Source: Metapseudomonas resinovorans DSM 21078
GTDB lineage: Bacteria; Pseudomonadota; Gammaproteobacteria; Pseudomonadales; Pseudomonadaceae
DNA: 64,000 nucleotides
Direction of reading: 5' to 3'
Assembly: GCF_000423545.1 (NCBI RefSeq)
Contig: NZ_AUIE01000024.1
Coordinates: 57,284-121,283 of the forward strand
Made by a program: the position numbers and the translations under genes. Positions 47,548 to 56,599 of the stretch are shown here, one piece after another. The notes beneath the pieces were generated by a model. That model saw nothing but the letters and a program-made list of their open reading frames with translations, was not told the origin of the DNA and ran no database searches. Position 1 is the first letter of the stretch. Each line of letters begins with the position of its first letter.

Positions 47548-49103
47548 GCCGGATAACCGGTGATATCCCGGATCTTCCGGTACAGCGGCCTCAACTGCTT
47601 GTACATCCCCTGGTAAACCTCCCGATACAACCGCTCGTAGGTGCGCTGCGCCTGCGGATCGGGCTGGAAAACCTGCCCCACCCGCGTCATGGCGCGGATC
47701 GCCGTAGGGAAGTCCGGATGCAGGCCCAGGCCCACCGCGCAATCGATAGCCGCGCCCAAGCCGGAGGTTTCGTAGACATGGGGCCGCTCCGCCGGCAGAC
47801 CGAAGATGTCAGCGGTCAGTTGCATGGCCGCATCGCTCTGCGAACCACCCCCGGACACCCGCAGGCGCGTGATCCCCGTACCAGAACGCTTCTCGATCTG
47901 TTCCTTGCCCTGGCGCAGGGCATAGGCGAGCCCTTCTAGGATGGCGCGATAGATATGTGCGCGGGTGTGCACATCGCCGAAACCGATGATCGAACCCTTG
48001 GCTTCCAGGCCCGGCTCACGGATGCCGGGGGACCAGTAGGGCTGCAGCATCAGCCCCATGGAGCCGGGGGGCACGCTGTTGACCAACTCGTCGAACAGCA
48101 CCTCGGCCTCCACGCCCAGCTCCTTGGCCCGCTGCATCTCGCGCAGGCCGAACTCCTGCTTGAACCAACTGACCATCCAAAAGCCGCGATAAATCATCAC
48201 TTCAGTGTTGAAGTGATCGGGAATGGCCGCCGGATACGGCGGTATCAGCGGAATGGTTTCCAGGTACTTGCGCCGCGTCGTGTTGATAGTGGCGGTGGTG
48301 CCATAGGACAGGCAGGCCACGCTCGGCTCCACCCCGCCGGCACCGATCACCTCGCAGGCCTTGTCGGCACCGGCAGCGATCAGCGGCAGACCTTCCGGAA
48401 TCCCGGTATGGCGACTGGCTTCGGCAGTGATGCTCCCCAGACGCTGTCCCGGCTTGAACAGCTCGGGCAACTGTTCGCGACACACCGGCATCGACTGCCA
48501 TTTCCAATCCCGTGGCGCGGCCCACTGCAGGCGCTTGTAGTCGAATGGCAGATAGGCCACCTGGCAGGCCACCGAGTCGACGAAGCGCCCGCACAGCCGG
48601 TGACTGAGGAAACCTGAAAGCAGCAGGACCTTGTGGGTCCTTGCCCAGACCTCAGGCTGGTTCTGCGCTACCCAGTTGGCTTCGGCCTGGGCGCGAAAAT
48701 AGTCCACCGTGCCCTCCAGGCCGATGGCCTTGAACAGCCAGCCCCAGGGCCCCTTGATGCGCCCCTGCACCTCTGCCTGGCGCTGGTCCAGCCAGAGAAT
48801 GGCCGGGCGCAGCGGCCGACCCTGTTCGTCGACGTTGATGACGGTGCCGCGCTGGGTAGTCAGCGAGACGCCACGGATCAGGCTGCGGTCGATGTCCACC
48901 GATTCCCACAGCAGCCGGCAGGCTTCGCCCAGGCTGCTCCAGTAGTACTCCGGGTCCTGTTCGGCCCAGCCGGGCTGGCTGGAGTAATAGGCCTCGAGGG
49001 GCACCTTGCCCTTGCCCACCAGGTTGCCTTCCAGGTCGAACAACAGAGCCCGTACGCTCTGGGTGCCGTTGTCGATGGCCAGCAGATAACTCTTCTCGCT
49101 CAC
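47544..49103 (-). CDS. FGGY-family carbohydrate kinase (glycerol-kinase-like)
   Basis: A 519-residue two-domain kinase with the phosphate motif [16 protein letters not shown] at 8-23, a second phosphate/adenosine region [11 protein letters not shown] near 265-275 and [19 protein letters not shown] near 418-436. It is clearly of the GlpK/XylB superfamily but does not closely match canonical glycerol kinase, so the polyol or keto-sugar substrate is open. It starts with GTG at 49103 after AAGGA, 18 bases behind a GlpD-like gene and downstream of an alkyl-DHAP-synthase-like gene. The context favours glycerol or a glycerol ether. Confidence 0.85.
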   Translation of the reverse strand: MSEKSYLLAIDNGTQSVRALLFDLEGNLVGKGKVPLEAYYSSQPGWAEQDPEYYWSSLGEACRLLWESVDIDRSLIRGVSLTTQRGTVINVDEQGRPLRPAILWLDQRQAEVQGRIKGPWGWLFKAIGLEGTVDYFRAQAEANWVAQNQPEVWARTHKVLLLSGFLSHRLCGRFVDSVACQVAYLPFDYKRLQWAAPRDWKWQSMPVCREQLPELFKPGQRLGSITAEASRHTGIPEGLPLIAAGADKACEVIGAGGVEPSVACLSYGTTATINTTRRKYLETIPLIPPYPAAIPDHFNTEVMIYRGFWMVSWFKQEFGLREMQRAKELGVEAEVLFDELVNSVPPGSMGLMLQPYWSPGIREPGLEAKGSIIGFGDVHTRAHIYRAILEGLAYALRQGKEQIEKRSGTGITRLRVSGGGSQSDAAMQLTADIFGLPAERPHVYETSGLGAAIDCAVGLGLHPDFPTAIRAMTRVGQVFQPDPQAQRTYERLYREVYQGMYKQLRPLYRKIRDITGYPA

Positions 49104-49121
49104 GATGCGTCCTTGTTCTTG

Positions 49122-50696
49122 TTATTCGGGCAGGCTGTAGCAGCGCCGCCAGAGGGCCAGGTAATCGGCCTCTTCCCGCGCCCAGCGAGCATCGTCCCAG
49201 CCCAAGAGCGGCTGGCACAGCGCACGGATTCGTGGCAGCTCGCCGCAAGCGCCCTCCGGCAGCAGCAGGCCCAGACGGGTCCGGCGCAGCAGCAGATCAT
49301 CCAGGTGCAGCACCAGTTCACCCTCAGCCGCCCAGGCCAGCTCGGCCCACAGGGTATCGGTGGCGCCGACGCGTTCATTACCCAGCAGCTCGACCCAACG
49401 CACCAGCTCCGCTATGCCGCCCCCATGGCGACCCAACAGGCGCAGACGCTGGGCGGGCGACAGGGCCGGGACTGCAGGTGCTACACAGGGCTTGAATACC
49501 GGATCGTCGCCCGCCTCCAAGGCGCGGTCGACAAAGCCTGCGCAGGCACGTAGCACCTCCAGCGCCAGCAGGCGGAAGGTGGTCAGCTTGCCGCCGGCCA
49601 GGGTCACACAGCCGGGCTCGACCCAGAGGACATGCTCACGCTTCTCATCCGAAGGTTTCAGCCGCGCCTCACCATCGCTCACCACCGGCCGCACGCCCGC
49701 CCAGGTGGACAGCACATCGCGCCGGCCGATCCCGGATGCGGGGAACTGCAGCGCACAAGCCTGCAGCAGATAGTCCACTTCCGTTTCGCTGATGCGCGCG
49801 TCCTGGTCCAGCCCATCCCCATGGTCGAGGTCAGTGGTACCGATCACGGTCGCCCCCTCCCAGGGGAAGACGAACACCGGGCGCCCATCCGCCGGATGCA
49901 TGAAGCTGATGGCGTGGGCCAGCGGCAAGCGCCAACCCGGTAGCAGCAGATGGCTGCCCCGCAGGGGGCGGATATGCTCCGTACCCTGGGCGGCACGCAG
50001 GCGATCCGCCCAGGCACCGGTCGCCTGGGCGACGGCGCGAGTGCGGAACGTGAAGCGCTGACCGCTCTCCAGGTCCTCGGCCTCAAGGCCAGTCACCCTG
50101 CCCTGCTCCCGCTGCAATGCCACCACTCGCACACCATTCAACGCCTCGCCGCCATCCGTGCGGGCTTCGCCCAGCACCCGCATCACCAGACGGGCATCGT
50201 CCGTCACGGCATCGAAGAATCGGGTGCCGCCCTGTAGGCCGCCTTCACTCAGGCCTGGCACCAGGTAGCGCAACTCCTGCAGCGGGTAGTAGAGGTGGTT
50301 GCGTCGTCCTGCCAGGGCGTCATAGACCGCCAGCAGACCGCCGAACACCTTCGGCCCCGGGAAACCGCCCCGATGCGGCATGACGAAGCTCAGCGGCTCC
50401 ACCAGCCCCGGTGCCTCGGCCAGCAGGCGCTGGCGTTCACGCACGGAAGCGCGTGTCAGGCCGAACTGCCCCTTGGCGATGTAGCGCAGGCCGCCATGGA
50501 CCATTTTCGAGGAGCGACTGGACGTGCCCCAGGCGAAGTCGCGCTGCTCCAGCAACAGGCATTTCCAGCCCCGGCGCGCCGCCTCCCGCAGGATGCCCGC
50601 GCCGCAAATACCGCCACCGACCACGATCAGGTCCCAATCGCGGCTGGCCAGGTCCGGCAACGCAGCCGTGCGCCACTCGGCGTTCCAGACGCCCAT
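49122..50696 (-). CDS. GlpD-like FAD-dependent glycerol-3-phosphate dehydrogenase
   Basis: A 524-residue flavoprotein: FAD motif DLIVVGGGICGAGILREAARRG at about 22-43, GTSSRSSKMVHGGLRYIAKGQ at about 57-77 and the C-terminal DUF-type domain. Such enzymes oxidise sn-glycerol-3-phosphate to DHAP and pass electrons to quinone. It is a paralogue of, not necessarily, the main GlpD. ATG at 50696 lies two bases after the upstream stop codon, so it is translationally coupled to the AGPS-like gene. Confidence 0.88.
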   Translation of the reverse strand: MGVWNAEWRTAALPDLASRDWDLIVVGGGICGAGILREAARRGWKCLLLEQRDFAWGTSSRSSKMVHGGLRYIAKGQFGLTRASVRERQRLLAEAPGLVEPLSFVMPHRGGFPGPKVFGGLLAVYDALAGRRNHLYYPLQELRYLVPGLSEGGLQGGTRFFDAVTDDARLVMRVLGEARTDGGEALNGVRVVALQREQGRVTGLEAEDLESGQRFTFRTRAVAQATGAWADRLRAAQGTEHIRPLRGSHLLLPGWRLPLAHAISFMHPADGRPVFVFPWEGATVIGTTDLDHGDGLDQDARISETEVDYLLQACALQFPASGIGRRDVLSTWAGVRPVVSDGEARLKPSDEKREHVLWVEPGCVTLAGGKLTTFRLLALEVLRACAGFVDRALEAGDDPVFKPCVAPAVPALSPAQRLRLLGRHGGGIAELVRWVELLGNERVGATDTLWAELAWAAEGELVLHLDDLLLRRTRLGLLLPEGACGELPRIRALCQPLLGWDDARWAREEADYLALWRRCYSLPE

Positions 50697-50698
50697 GC

Positions 50699-52294
50699 TC
50701 AATCCTCGAGCAGCACACCCGGGGCGAGACGGCCCTCGGGGTCGAAATGCACAGCCAGGGTACGCAGGGCAGCCATGCCCAGCGGGCCCTTCTCTACCGG
50801 CAGCCAGGGCGCGTGGTCGCGACCGACGCCATGCTGGTGGCTGATAGTGCCGCGATTCTGCGCGATCACATCACTGGCGGCGTGCTTCAGCTTGCTCCAG
50901 CGTGCCAGCGCTTCGGCGTAGCTGCCCCCGGGACGGTAGACGTAGGTGGTGTAGATGCTCGAACCCTCGCCGTACACGTGGGACAGGTGAGTGAACACGT
51001 GCACCCGCTCACCCTCGTCCTTCAAACCGTTGCGCAAGCTGCTCTCGATCTTGCCGAGCAGGCTGTCGACATTGACCCAATCGGTCGCGGTTTCCAGCGT
51101 GTCCACCACATAGCCGGCGCTCCAGAGTGCGTGGCGCAAGTACGGGAAACGGAAGCGGTTGTGCTCCCATTTCTTGCCCAGCAAGGTGCCGGTAAACACG
51201 CCACCGAAGCCTTTCAGCAGACGCTTGGCCTGCTTCAGCGACGCGGCGTTCTGCGCGCGGTTGCCGGTCACGCCGAAGGTCAGCATGCACTTGCCCGCCC
51301 CGGCGCCGCGCAGGGCCAGGTACTTCTTCAGCAGGGCAATCTGCCCCGGATGCCCGGCCAGGGCCAGTTGCGTCTCGGTCTCGATGGCGTTGGACAGGCG
51401 CAGCATGGACAGCGGCACCCGCGCCTGGGCCAGGCTGCGAATCCCCTTGAGCGCCTGGCTCCAACTGGGCAGGAAGACCGCGTAGAAGGATTCCCGCTCG
51501 GCCAATCGGGTAACCCGTACGCGAACTTCGGATATCACCCCGAAGCGTCCTTCCGAGCCAAGTACCAGCTCGCGCAGGTCCGGCCCCGCGGCCGATGCCG
51601 GGAAGGTCGGCAACTCCATCGAGCCGGTAAAGGTTTCCAGGGTGCCGCCGGCAAAGAGCTGCTCGATACGCCCATAGCGCAGGGACTGCTGGCCACTGGA
51701 GCGACTGGCGACCCAGCCGCCAAGGGTGGACAGCTCCCACGACTGCGGGAAATGGCCGAGGGTATAGCCACGGGCACGAAGCTGGCTTTCCACCTGCGGG
51801 CCACTGGCACCGGGGCCGAAGGTGGCGATCTGGCTTTCCTCGTCCAGCTCCAGCAGGCGGCTCATGCGCTCCAGGGAAAGCGTCAGCACCGGCCGAGCAC
51901 TGGCCTGGGGATTGATATGGCCGGCTACCGAAGTGCCACCGCCATAAGGAATGACCACCAAGTCGCGCTCGACGGCCAGGGCCAGCAACTGGCGGATCTG
52001 CTCCGGAGTCTCCGGAAAGGCCACGCCATCGGGAAACTGACCGAAGTCGCCTTCGCGCATGGCCAGCCAGTCCGGCAGGCTCTGGCCACGGGCGTGACGG
52101 ACGCGCGTTTCGGCATCCAGGCTGATCAGCGGGTGGGCGTCCAGGCGCGAGGCCGGCACGCGGGCCAGCACCTGTTCCAGACTGGCATCTGGCAGGGGCT
52201 GGCCTTCACCGATGCGCTCGGCCAGGAAAGCCGCCCCATTGGCAGGCAGTTCCACCACCGTCGCCTCATCGCCCCAGCCGTTCCAGCGTCGCAT
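50699..52294 (-). CDS. FAD-linked oxidase resembling alkyldihydroxyacetonephosphate synthase (AGPS)
   Basis: A 531-residue vanillyl-alcohol-oxidase-type flavoprotein. Several stretches match the ether-lipid enzyme AGPS as I recall it: RRWNGWGD at residues 2-9 (AGPS has KWNGWGY), PYGGGTSVAG at 116-125, TLGHFPQSWELSTLGGWVASRSSG at 178-201, LVLGSEGRFGVISEVRVRV near 245-263, and SHQHGVG near 490. In AGPS the last motif is HHH; here the middle His is Gln. A role in making or breaking glycerol-ether bonds is plausible; other FAD-linked oxidases of the family (for example lactate or glycolate types) remain possible. First gene of the kinase-dehydrogenase cluster, with AAGGAG seven bases before the ATG. 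Confidence 0.8.
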   Translation of the reverse strand: MRRWNGWGDEATVVELPANGAAFLAERIGEGQPLPDASLEQVLARVPASRLDAHPLISLDAETRVRHARGQSLPDWLAMREGDFGQFPDGVAFPETPEQIRQLLALAVERDLVVIPYGGGTSVAGHINPQASARPVLTLSLERMSRLLELDEESQIATFGPGASGPQVESQLRARGYTLGHFPQSWELSTLGGWVASRSSGQQSLRYGRIEQLFAGGTLETFTGSMELPTFPASAAGPDLRELVLGSEGRFGVISEVRVRVTRLAERESFYAVFLPSWSQALKGIRSLAQARVPLSMLRLSNAIETETQLALAGHPGQIALLKKYLALRGAGAGKCMLTFGVTGNRAQNAASLKQAKRLLKGFGGVFTGTLLGKKWEHNRFRFPYLRHALWSAGYVVDTLETATDWVNVDSLLGKIESSLRNGLKDEGERVHVFTHLSHVYGEGSSIYTTYVYRPGGSYAEALARWSKLKHAASDVIAQNRGTISHQHGVGRDHAPWLPVEKGPLGMAALRTLAVHFDPEGRLAPGVLLED

Positions 52295-52366
52295 GCCATT
52301 CTCCTTGTTCGGGTTGTTTCGGAGGATTTCGATGGCTGCCTATACTAGCCAGCCGCCCAAAGGCGT

Positions 52367-52387
52367 CACTGTCGAATCGGGACAGTG
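52367..52387. promoter_or_regulatory. Perfect inverted repeat in the AGPS-AraC divergent region
   Basis: CACTGTC, a 7-base spacer, GACAGTG, lying between the divergent AGPS-like operon and the AraC gene. It is a likely regulator-binding site, although AraC sites are more often direct repeats. It overlaps a possible GTG start of the AraC gene at 52385, which I do not favour. Confidence 0.45.
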
Positions 52388-52420
52388 GCCATCGCCAATC
52401 AGGACATAACAAGAAAACGC

Positions 52421-53443
52421 ATGCACGCCCTCGGCTATACCTCGGTTCCCGCCCTTCTCAAGTACCTGCGCCACGCGGAACAGCTTGGCCTGGATCAGGC
52501 TTCCACGCTCGCCGCGGCGGGCATTCGTCCGGAGGACCTGGCGGACAACGGCCGGCGCCTGCCCAGTGAAATCCACGAGCGACTGCTGGGTTACCTGATT
52601 CGCGAATCCGGCGACGCCCTTTTCGGCCTGCATTCGGCGCGATACGTGCAGCCCGGCTCCTGGAGCGTGCTGGGCTACATCACCATGAACTGCGCCACCC
52701 TGGGCGAAGCCATGAGCCGCATTGCGCCCTACGAGAAGCTGGTGGGGGACATGGGCGTGAGCCGCATGGAGGCCGAAGGCGAACTGGTGCGGATGATCTG
52801 GACCTGCCGCCACCAGGACCCGGCGATCCGTCGCCACATGGTGGAAAACGTACTCGCCTCCTGGCTGCTTTACGCCCGCTGGATCGCCGATATGCAGCGC
52901 TCACCGAGGGAGGTCTGGTTCGAGCACGTCCAGCCGGAAGCAACTCGAATCGAAGACTACGAAGAGGTCTTCGGCTGCCCGGTACGCTTCGAGCAACCCT
53001 GCAATGCCCTGCTGGTCCCCTACGAGTACCTGGCAGTGCCATTGCGCCAGGCGGATGCCAACCTGCTGCGCACCCTGGAAGAGCACGCCCTGGCACTGAT
53101 GGCCGGGTTGGATAACGACGAACCGCTGCCACAACGGGTGAAGAACGCCTTGCGCCTGCTGCTCAAGGACGGTCTGCCACGCAAGGAACGCGTGGCGGAG
53201 AAGTTCCACATGACGGTGCGCACCCTGCAGCGCCACCTGCAACAAGCCGGCACCAGCTACCAACAGATACTCGATGAACTGCGCCGCGATCTGGCCGAGC
53301 ACTATCTGCTGCGCAGCGACCTGCCGATCCAGGACATCGCCTGCTACCTGGGCTTCACCGAATCGCGATCCTTCCACCGCAGCTTCAAAGCCTGGACGGG
53401 GCAGACGCCGGGGGAGTACCGCGAGGCGAAACGTCAGGGCTGA
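52421..53443 (+). CDS. AraC-family transcriptional regulator
   Basis: A 340-residue regulator with an N-terminal ligand-binding domain of the Arabinose_bd-type (GYTSVPALLKYLRHAEQLGL...SWSVLGYITMNCATLGEAMSRIAPYEKLVGD) and a C-terminal AraC double helix-turn-helix (VAEKFHMTVRTLQRHLQQAGTSYQQILDELRRDLAEHYLLRSDLPIQDIACYLGFTESRSFHRSFKAWTG, residues 270-335). I choose ATG at 52421; GTG at 52385 would add 12 residues. Divergent from the AGPS-like cluster, which it probably controls. Confidence 0.88.
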   Translation: MHALGYTSVPALLKYLRHAEQLGLDQASTLAAAGIRPEDLADNGRRLPSEIHERLLGYLIRESGDALFGLHSARYVQPGSWSVLGYITMNCATLGEAMSRIAPYEKLVGDMGVSRMEAEGELVRMIWTCRHQDPAIRRHMVENVLASWLLYARWIADMQRSPREVWFEHVQPEATRIEDYEEVFGCPVRFEQPCNALLVPYEYLAVPLRQADANLLRTLEEHALALMAGLDNDEPLPQRVKNALRLLLKDGLPRKERVAEKFHMTVRTLQRHLQQAGTSYQQILDELRRDLAEHYLLRSDLPIQDIACYLGFTESRSFHRSFKAWTGQTPGEYREAKRQG

Positions 53444-53530
53444 AGGGCAGACCATCAGCCTGCTTGGCGAATGAATTCGCTATGTCTGCGTTAGCTGTTG
53501 CGAGAGATTCACCAACGGGCCAACAGCCTT

Positions 53531-53585
53531 GTAGGAGCTGGCTTGCCAGCGAAACGGGACCATCCGCTGGCAAGCCGGCGCCTAC
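53531..53585. repeat. Inverted REP pair (BIME-like)
   Basis: Two REP-type units, GTAGGAGCTGGCTTGCCAGC on the plus strand and a near-copy on the minus strand (GTAGGCGCCGGCTTGCCAGC), lie head-to-tail inverted around 14 bases between the convergent AraC gene and moeA. Such pairs are mobile repeats moved by RAYT transposases and often act on mRNA 3' ends. Confidence 0.8.
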
Positions 53586-53633
53586 GGGCCATGCAGCTGC
53601 CTGCAACACGTAACCCGTACCAAGGCCCGGCTG

Positions 53634-54848
53634 TCAGGCCTGCAACTCGCTCAGCGGAATGAACCGCAACGTATCCCCCTCGGCCAGGGTGGTGCCTTCC
53701 AACACCTCCACCAGCCCCTCAGCCCAGGCCGCGCTGCGCAGCACGCCGGAACTCTGGTTCGGGTAGATCACCGCGCGGCCGTTCTCCAGCCGAGCACGCA
53801 GGTACTCGCGACGGTTGCCGGGCTTCTTCCAGGTAAAACCGGCCGGCACAACGAAGCCCAGCGGCTCAACATCTTCCACGCCAAGGCGACGCAACAGATA
53901 AGGCCGCGCCAACAGGCCGAAGGTCACCAGGGTGGAAGCCGGATTGCCTGGCAGGCCAATCACCGGCACACCGCGGAAATGCCCGAAGGTCAGCGGCTTG
54001 CCCGGTTTGATCGCCAGCTTCCACAGCGAAAGCTCGCCCTCTTCCCGCAGCGCCGCGCCGAGGAAATCCGCCTCGCCCACGGAAACGCCGCCGGTGGAGA
54101 GAATAAGGTCCACCTGGCCCAGGTCCGCCAGCGCCTTTCGGGTGAGCTGAAGGTCGTCGGCCAGGATGCCGGCATCCACCACCGCGCAGCCCAGGCGCTT
54201 CAGCCAGGCAATCAGCAGGCTGCGGTTGCTGTTGTAGATCTGCCCTGGCCCCAGGGGCTGGCCGGGCGGTACCAGTTCGTCACCCGTGGAGATCACGGCA
54301 ACGACAGGACGACGGCGCACCACCAGTTCTGCGGCGCCCAGGGAAGCACACAGGCCCATCTCGATCGGCCCCAGACGGGTACCGGCAGGCAGCACGGCTT
54401 CGCCGGTGCGGGTTTCCTGGCCACGGGGGCGGACGTTCTGTCCCGCTCTCAGCGGCTCAAGGAAACGCACCCGGCCATCGGCCAGGACTTCGGCGTTCTC
54501 TTGCATCTCCACCAGGTCCGCACCCGCAGGCAACGGCGCACCGGTGAAAATTCGCGCGCAAGTGCCCGGCTGCAGCGGCCCGGGCGCACTGCCCGCGAGA
54601 ATTCGCTGACTCACCACCAGCGGCTCACCCTGCCAGTCGGCCAGGCGCAGGGCATAACCGTCCATGGCGCTGTTGTCCCACGGCGGCAGGTCGAGACCCG
54701 CCACGAGTGGAAAAGCCAGCACCCGGCCGTCGGCCTCGGCCAGTGCAACGGTTTCACGCGCGTCGATCGGCGCAGCCGCAGCCAAGTCGAGCAGGCGCGC
54801 CAGGGCGTCCTCGACAGGCATCAGGCCGGGATGATCGCAACCGCTCAT
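53634..54848 (-). CDS. moeA: Molybdopterin molybdotransferase MoeA
   Basis: A 404-residue enzyme that inserts molybdate into adenylated molybdopterin. N-terminal MoeA domain (LPPWDNSAMDGYALR at about 55-69; IFTGAPLPAGADLVEMQE), central MoCF-binding domain (VVAVISTGDELVPPGQPLGPGQIYNSN near 180-206 and LSTGGVSVGEADF), C-terminal domain. ATG at 54848 overlaps the moaB stop by four bases (ATGA), so the pair is coupled. Confidence 0.94.
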   Translation of the reverse strand: MSGCDHPGLMPVEDALARLLDLAAAAPIDARETVALAEADGRVLAFPLVAGLDLPPWDNSAMDGYALRLADWQGEPLVVSQRILAGSAPGPLQPGTCARIFTGAPLPAGADLVEMQENAEVLADGRVRFLEPLRAGQNVRPRGQETRTGEAVLPAGTRLGPIEMGLCASLGAAELVVRRRPVVAVISTGDELVPPGQPLGPGQIYNSNRSLLIAWLKRLGCAVVDAGILADDLQLTRKALADLGQVDLILSTGGVSVGEADFLGAALREEGELSLWKLAIKPGKPLTFGHFRGVPVIGLPGNPASTLVTFGLLARPYLLRRLGVEDVEPLGFVVPAGFTWKKPGNRREYLRARLENGRAVIYPNQSSGVLRSAAWAEGLVEVLEGTTLAEGDTLRFIPLSELQA

Positions 54849-55384
54849 CCGCGGCTCTCGCAGGCGTTGGCCTGGGTCAGGTGCGGTACGAAATTGCAGG
54901 GGCGATGGCGGTTGTCCAACTGCTCGGCAAGGATGCCGTCCCAGGCAGTGCGGCAGGCATTGGTGGAACCTGGCAGGCAGCACACAAGGGTACCGTTGGC
55001 CAGGCCGGCCAGCGCGCGGGACTGCATGGTGGAGGTGCCGATGTCCGCCACGGAAATCTGTCGGAAGTACTCGCCGAACCCGTCCACCTGCTTGTCTAGC
55101 AGGCAGGCCACCGCCTCGGGGGTGCTGTCGCGGCCGGTAAAGCCGGTACCACCAGTGATCAACACCACCTGCACAGCGTCGTCGGCGATCCAGGTGGCAA
55201 CCTGGGCGCGGATCTTGTACAGATCATCTTTCAGCAGCACCCGCGCGGCCAGGTTATGACCCGCGACAGTGAGGCGATCGACGAAGAGCTGGCCGGAGGT
55301 ATCGGTCTCCAGGCTGCGGGTATCACTGACAGTAAGAACGGCAATATTGAGCGGCACGAACACCGCCTCGGCCTTGTGACTCAT
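54845..55384 (-). CDS. moaB: Molybdenum cofactor biosynthesis protein MoaB
   Basis: A 179-residue MoCF-binding protein (LNIAVLTVSDTRSLETDTSGQL and VLITGGTGFTGRDSTPEAV) that adenylates molybdopterin before MoeA acts. ATG at 55384 is the conserved start MSHKAEAVFVPLNIAVLTVSDTR. It diverges from mobA over 67 bases. A second moaB/mog gene elsewhere is likely but not visible. Confidence 0.94.
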   Translation of the reverse strand: MSHKAEAVFVPLNIAVLTVSDTRSLETDTSGQLFVDRLTVAGHNLAARVLLKDDLYKIRAQVATWIADDAVQVVLITGGTGFTGRDSTPEAVACLLDKQVDGFGEYFRQISVADIGTSTMQSRALAGLANGTLVCCLPGSTNACRTAWDGILAEQLDNRHRPCNFVPHLTQANACESRG

Positions 55385-55397
55385 GGCAGGCTTCCAG

Positions 55398-55426
55398 TTG
55401 TAGGAGTGAATGCCCGGTGTTATATC
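55398..55426 (+). promoter_or_regulatory. Candidate mobA promoter
   Basis: -35 TTGTAG (55398-55403), 17-base spacer, -10 TATATC (55421-55426), 25 bases before the mobA ATG, in the short divergent gap with moaB. Confidence 0.5.
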
Positions 55427-55451
55427 ACAGCGCCGCCAGAGAGACCGCGCC

Positions 55452-56039
55452 ATGTCCGACAAGCCTTTACCACCCTTCTCCGTACTGCTGCTTTCCGGCG
55501 GCCGCGGGCAGCGCCTGGGTGGTCGCGACAAGGGGTTGGTGGAATGGCAGGGCCGCCCCCTGATCGCCTGGTTGCACGAGCGGGTGCGCCCCCTCACGGA
55601 CGACCTCATCATCTCCTGCAACCGCAACGCCGAGCGCTATGCCACCTGGGCCGACCAACTGGTGCAGGACGACAGCCCCGACTACCAAGGACCACTGGCC
55701 GGCATCCGCGCGGGCCTTGCGGCAGCCCGCCACGAGCACGTGCTGATCCTCCCCTGCGATGCCCCACGGGTTGATGACGCGCTGATCGCCAGCCTTCTCG
55801 AAGCTGCCTGCGAGCGCCCCGTGATGGTCCGCCAAGGTGCATTCTGGGAGCCGCTATTCTGCGTTCTGCCCCGCGCCGTGTTGCCGGTGCTGGAAGCCGG
55901 CTGGCAGGCCGGAGAACGCAGCCCGCAACGCATCCTTCGCCAGTTGGCCCCCGTCGAGGTGATTTGCCCGGAGGGCGATCCACGATTGGCGAACCTGAAC
56001 ACCCCCGACCTGGTCGATGGTTTGGATCTGAAGGACTGA
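55452..56039 (+). CDS. mobA: Molybdenum cofactor guanylyltransferase MobA
   Basis: A 195-residue nucleotidyltransferase that joins GMP to Mo-molybdopterin to make the MGD form used by the DMSO-reductase family. The N-terminal [23 protein letters not shown] (residues 15-37) is the diagnostic GTP-binding loop, and [13 protein letters not shown] lies near 80-92. No frameshift. Ends before a short lipoprotein gene. Confidence 0.94.
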   Translation: MSDKPLPPFSVLLLSGGRGQRLGGRDKGLVEWQGRPLIAWLHERVRPLTDDLIISCNRNAERYATWADQLVQDDSPDYQGPLAGIRAGLAAARHEHVLILPCDAPRVDDALIASLLEAACERPVMVRQGAFWEPLFCVLPRAVLPVLEAGWQAGERSPQRILRQLAPVEVICPEGDPRLANLNTPDLVDGLDLKD

Positions 56040-56117
56040 GTCAGATTCCTGGAACTTTGCCGGGAAGTTCTTCGTCAGAAGCTGCGTACAACCAGCGTAA
56101 CCATCAAGGAGATGACG

Positions 56118-56339
56118 ATGAACCAGCGGATAGCCCCCGCTTTCCTGCTCGCAATGGGCCTTTTCACTCTGGCCGGCTGCTCCTCGCCGACCGTGATCAC
56201 CCTTAATGACGGGCGCGAGATCCAGGCCGTGGACAAACCCGACTACGACGAGGATTCGGGCTTCTACGAGTTCGAACAACTGGATGGCAAACACGCCAAG
56301 GTGAACAAGGATCAGGTCCGCACCATCAAGGAACTCTGA
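56118..56339 (+). CDS. YgdI/YgdR-family small lipoprotein
   Basis: A 73-residue lipoprotein: lipobox LAGC with Cys21 followed by a short beta-rich domain (VITLNDGREIQAVDKPDYDEDSGFYEFEQLDGKHAKVNKDQVRTIKEL) of the DUF903/YgdR type. Function unknown; SH3-like fold. An AAGGAG site is immediately before an ATG at 56112 and six bases before ATG 56118, so I choose the latter. Confidence 0.88.
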   Translation: MNQRIAPAFLLAMGLFTLAGCSSPTVITLNDGREIQAVDKPDYDEDSGFYEFEQLDGKHAKVNKDQVRTIKEL

Positions 56340-56346
56340 TTCGCCC

Positions 56347-56378
56347 GGCCCGCTTCCGCCTTCATCGCGAAGCGGGCC
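56347..56378 (+). terminator. Terminator-like hairpin after the lipoprotein gene
   Basis: Stem GGCCCGCTTC with complement around a 12-base loop; followed by TTCCCCCC rather than a T run, so termination efficiency is uncertain. Confidence 0.5.
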
Positions 56379-56472
56379 TTCCCCCCTCCCACGGCGACCC
56401 CGCGCCGTTCGTAGCCTTCCACTCGCCCGCCACTTCCCAGCGCAAAAATTTAAAAAATTTTCCGCTAACCCC

Positions 56473-56500
56473 TTGTAGGCCAAAAGTTTTTCTGTAGAAT
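56473..56500 (+). promoter_or_regulatory. Candidate tRNA-Pro promoter
   Basis: -35 TTGTAG (56473-56478), 16-base spacer and -10 TAGAAT (56495-56500), then a GC-rich discriminator and the tRNA 13 bases later. Confidence 0.6.
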
Positions 56501-56513
56501 GCGCGCCACACAA

Positions 56514-56590
56514 CGGAGCGTAGCGCAGCTTGGTAGCGCGTCTCGTTCGGGACGAGAAGGTCGCTGGTTCGAATCCAGTCGCTCCGACCA
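56514..56590 (+). tRNA. tRNA-Pro (anticodon CGG)
   Basis: A 77-base cloverleaf: acceptor stem CGGAGCG pairing with CGCTCCG, D-loop with TTGGTA, anticodon loop TTCGGGA giving CGG (reads CCG), T-arm GGTTCGAATCC, and an encoded CCA end. A rho-independent terminator starts ten bases downstream. No integrase or disrupted copy is next to it. Confidence 0.96.
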
Positions 56591-56599
56591 AATCCCGAA

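Noticed and set aside
52385..52420. A GTG start that lengthens the AraC regulator by 12 residues.
   Set aside because: It lies inside a perfect inverted repeat and the added residues do not resemble the family; ATG at 52421 fits better.
55391..55415. A GTAGGAGTGAAT stretch resembling the start of a REP element in the moaB-mobA gap.
   Set aside because: No palindrome follows, and the bases are better explained as the -35 region of the mobA promoter.
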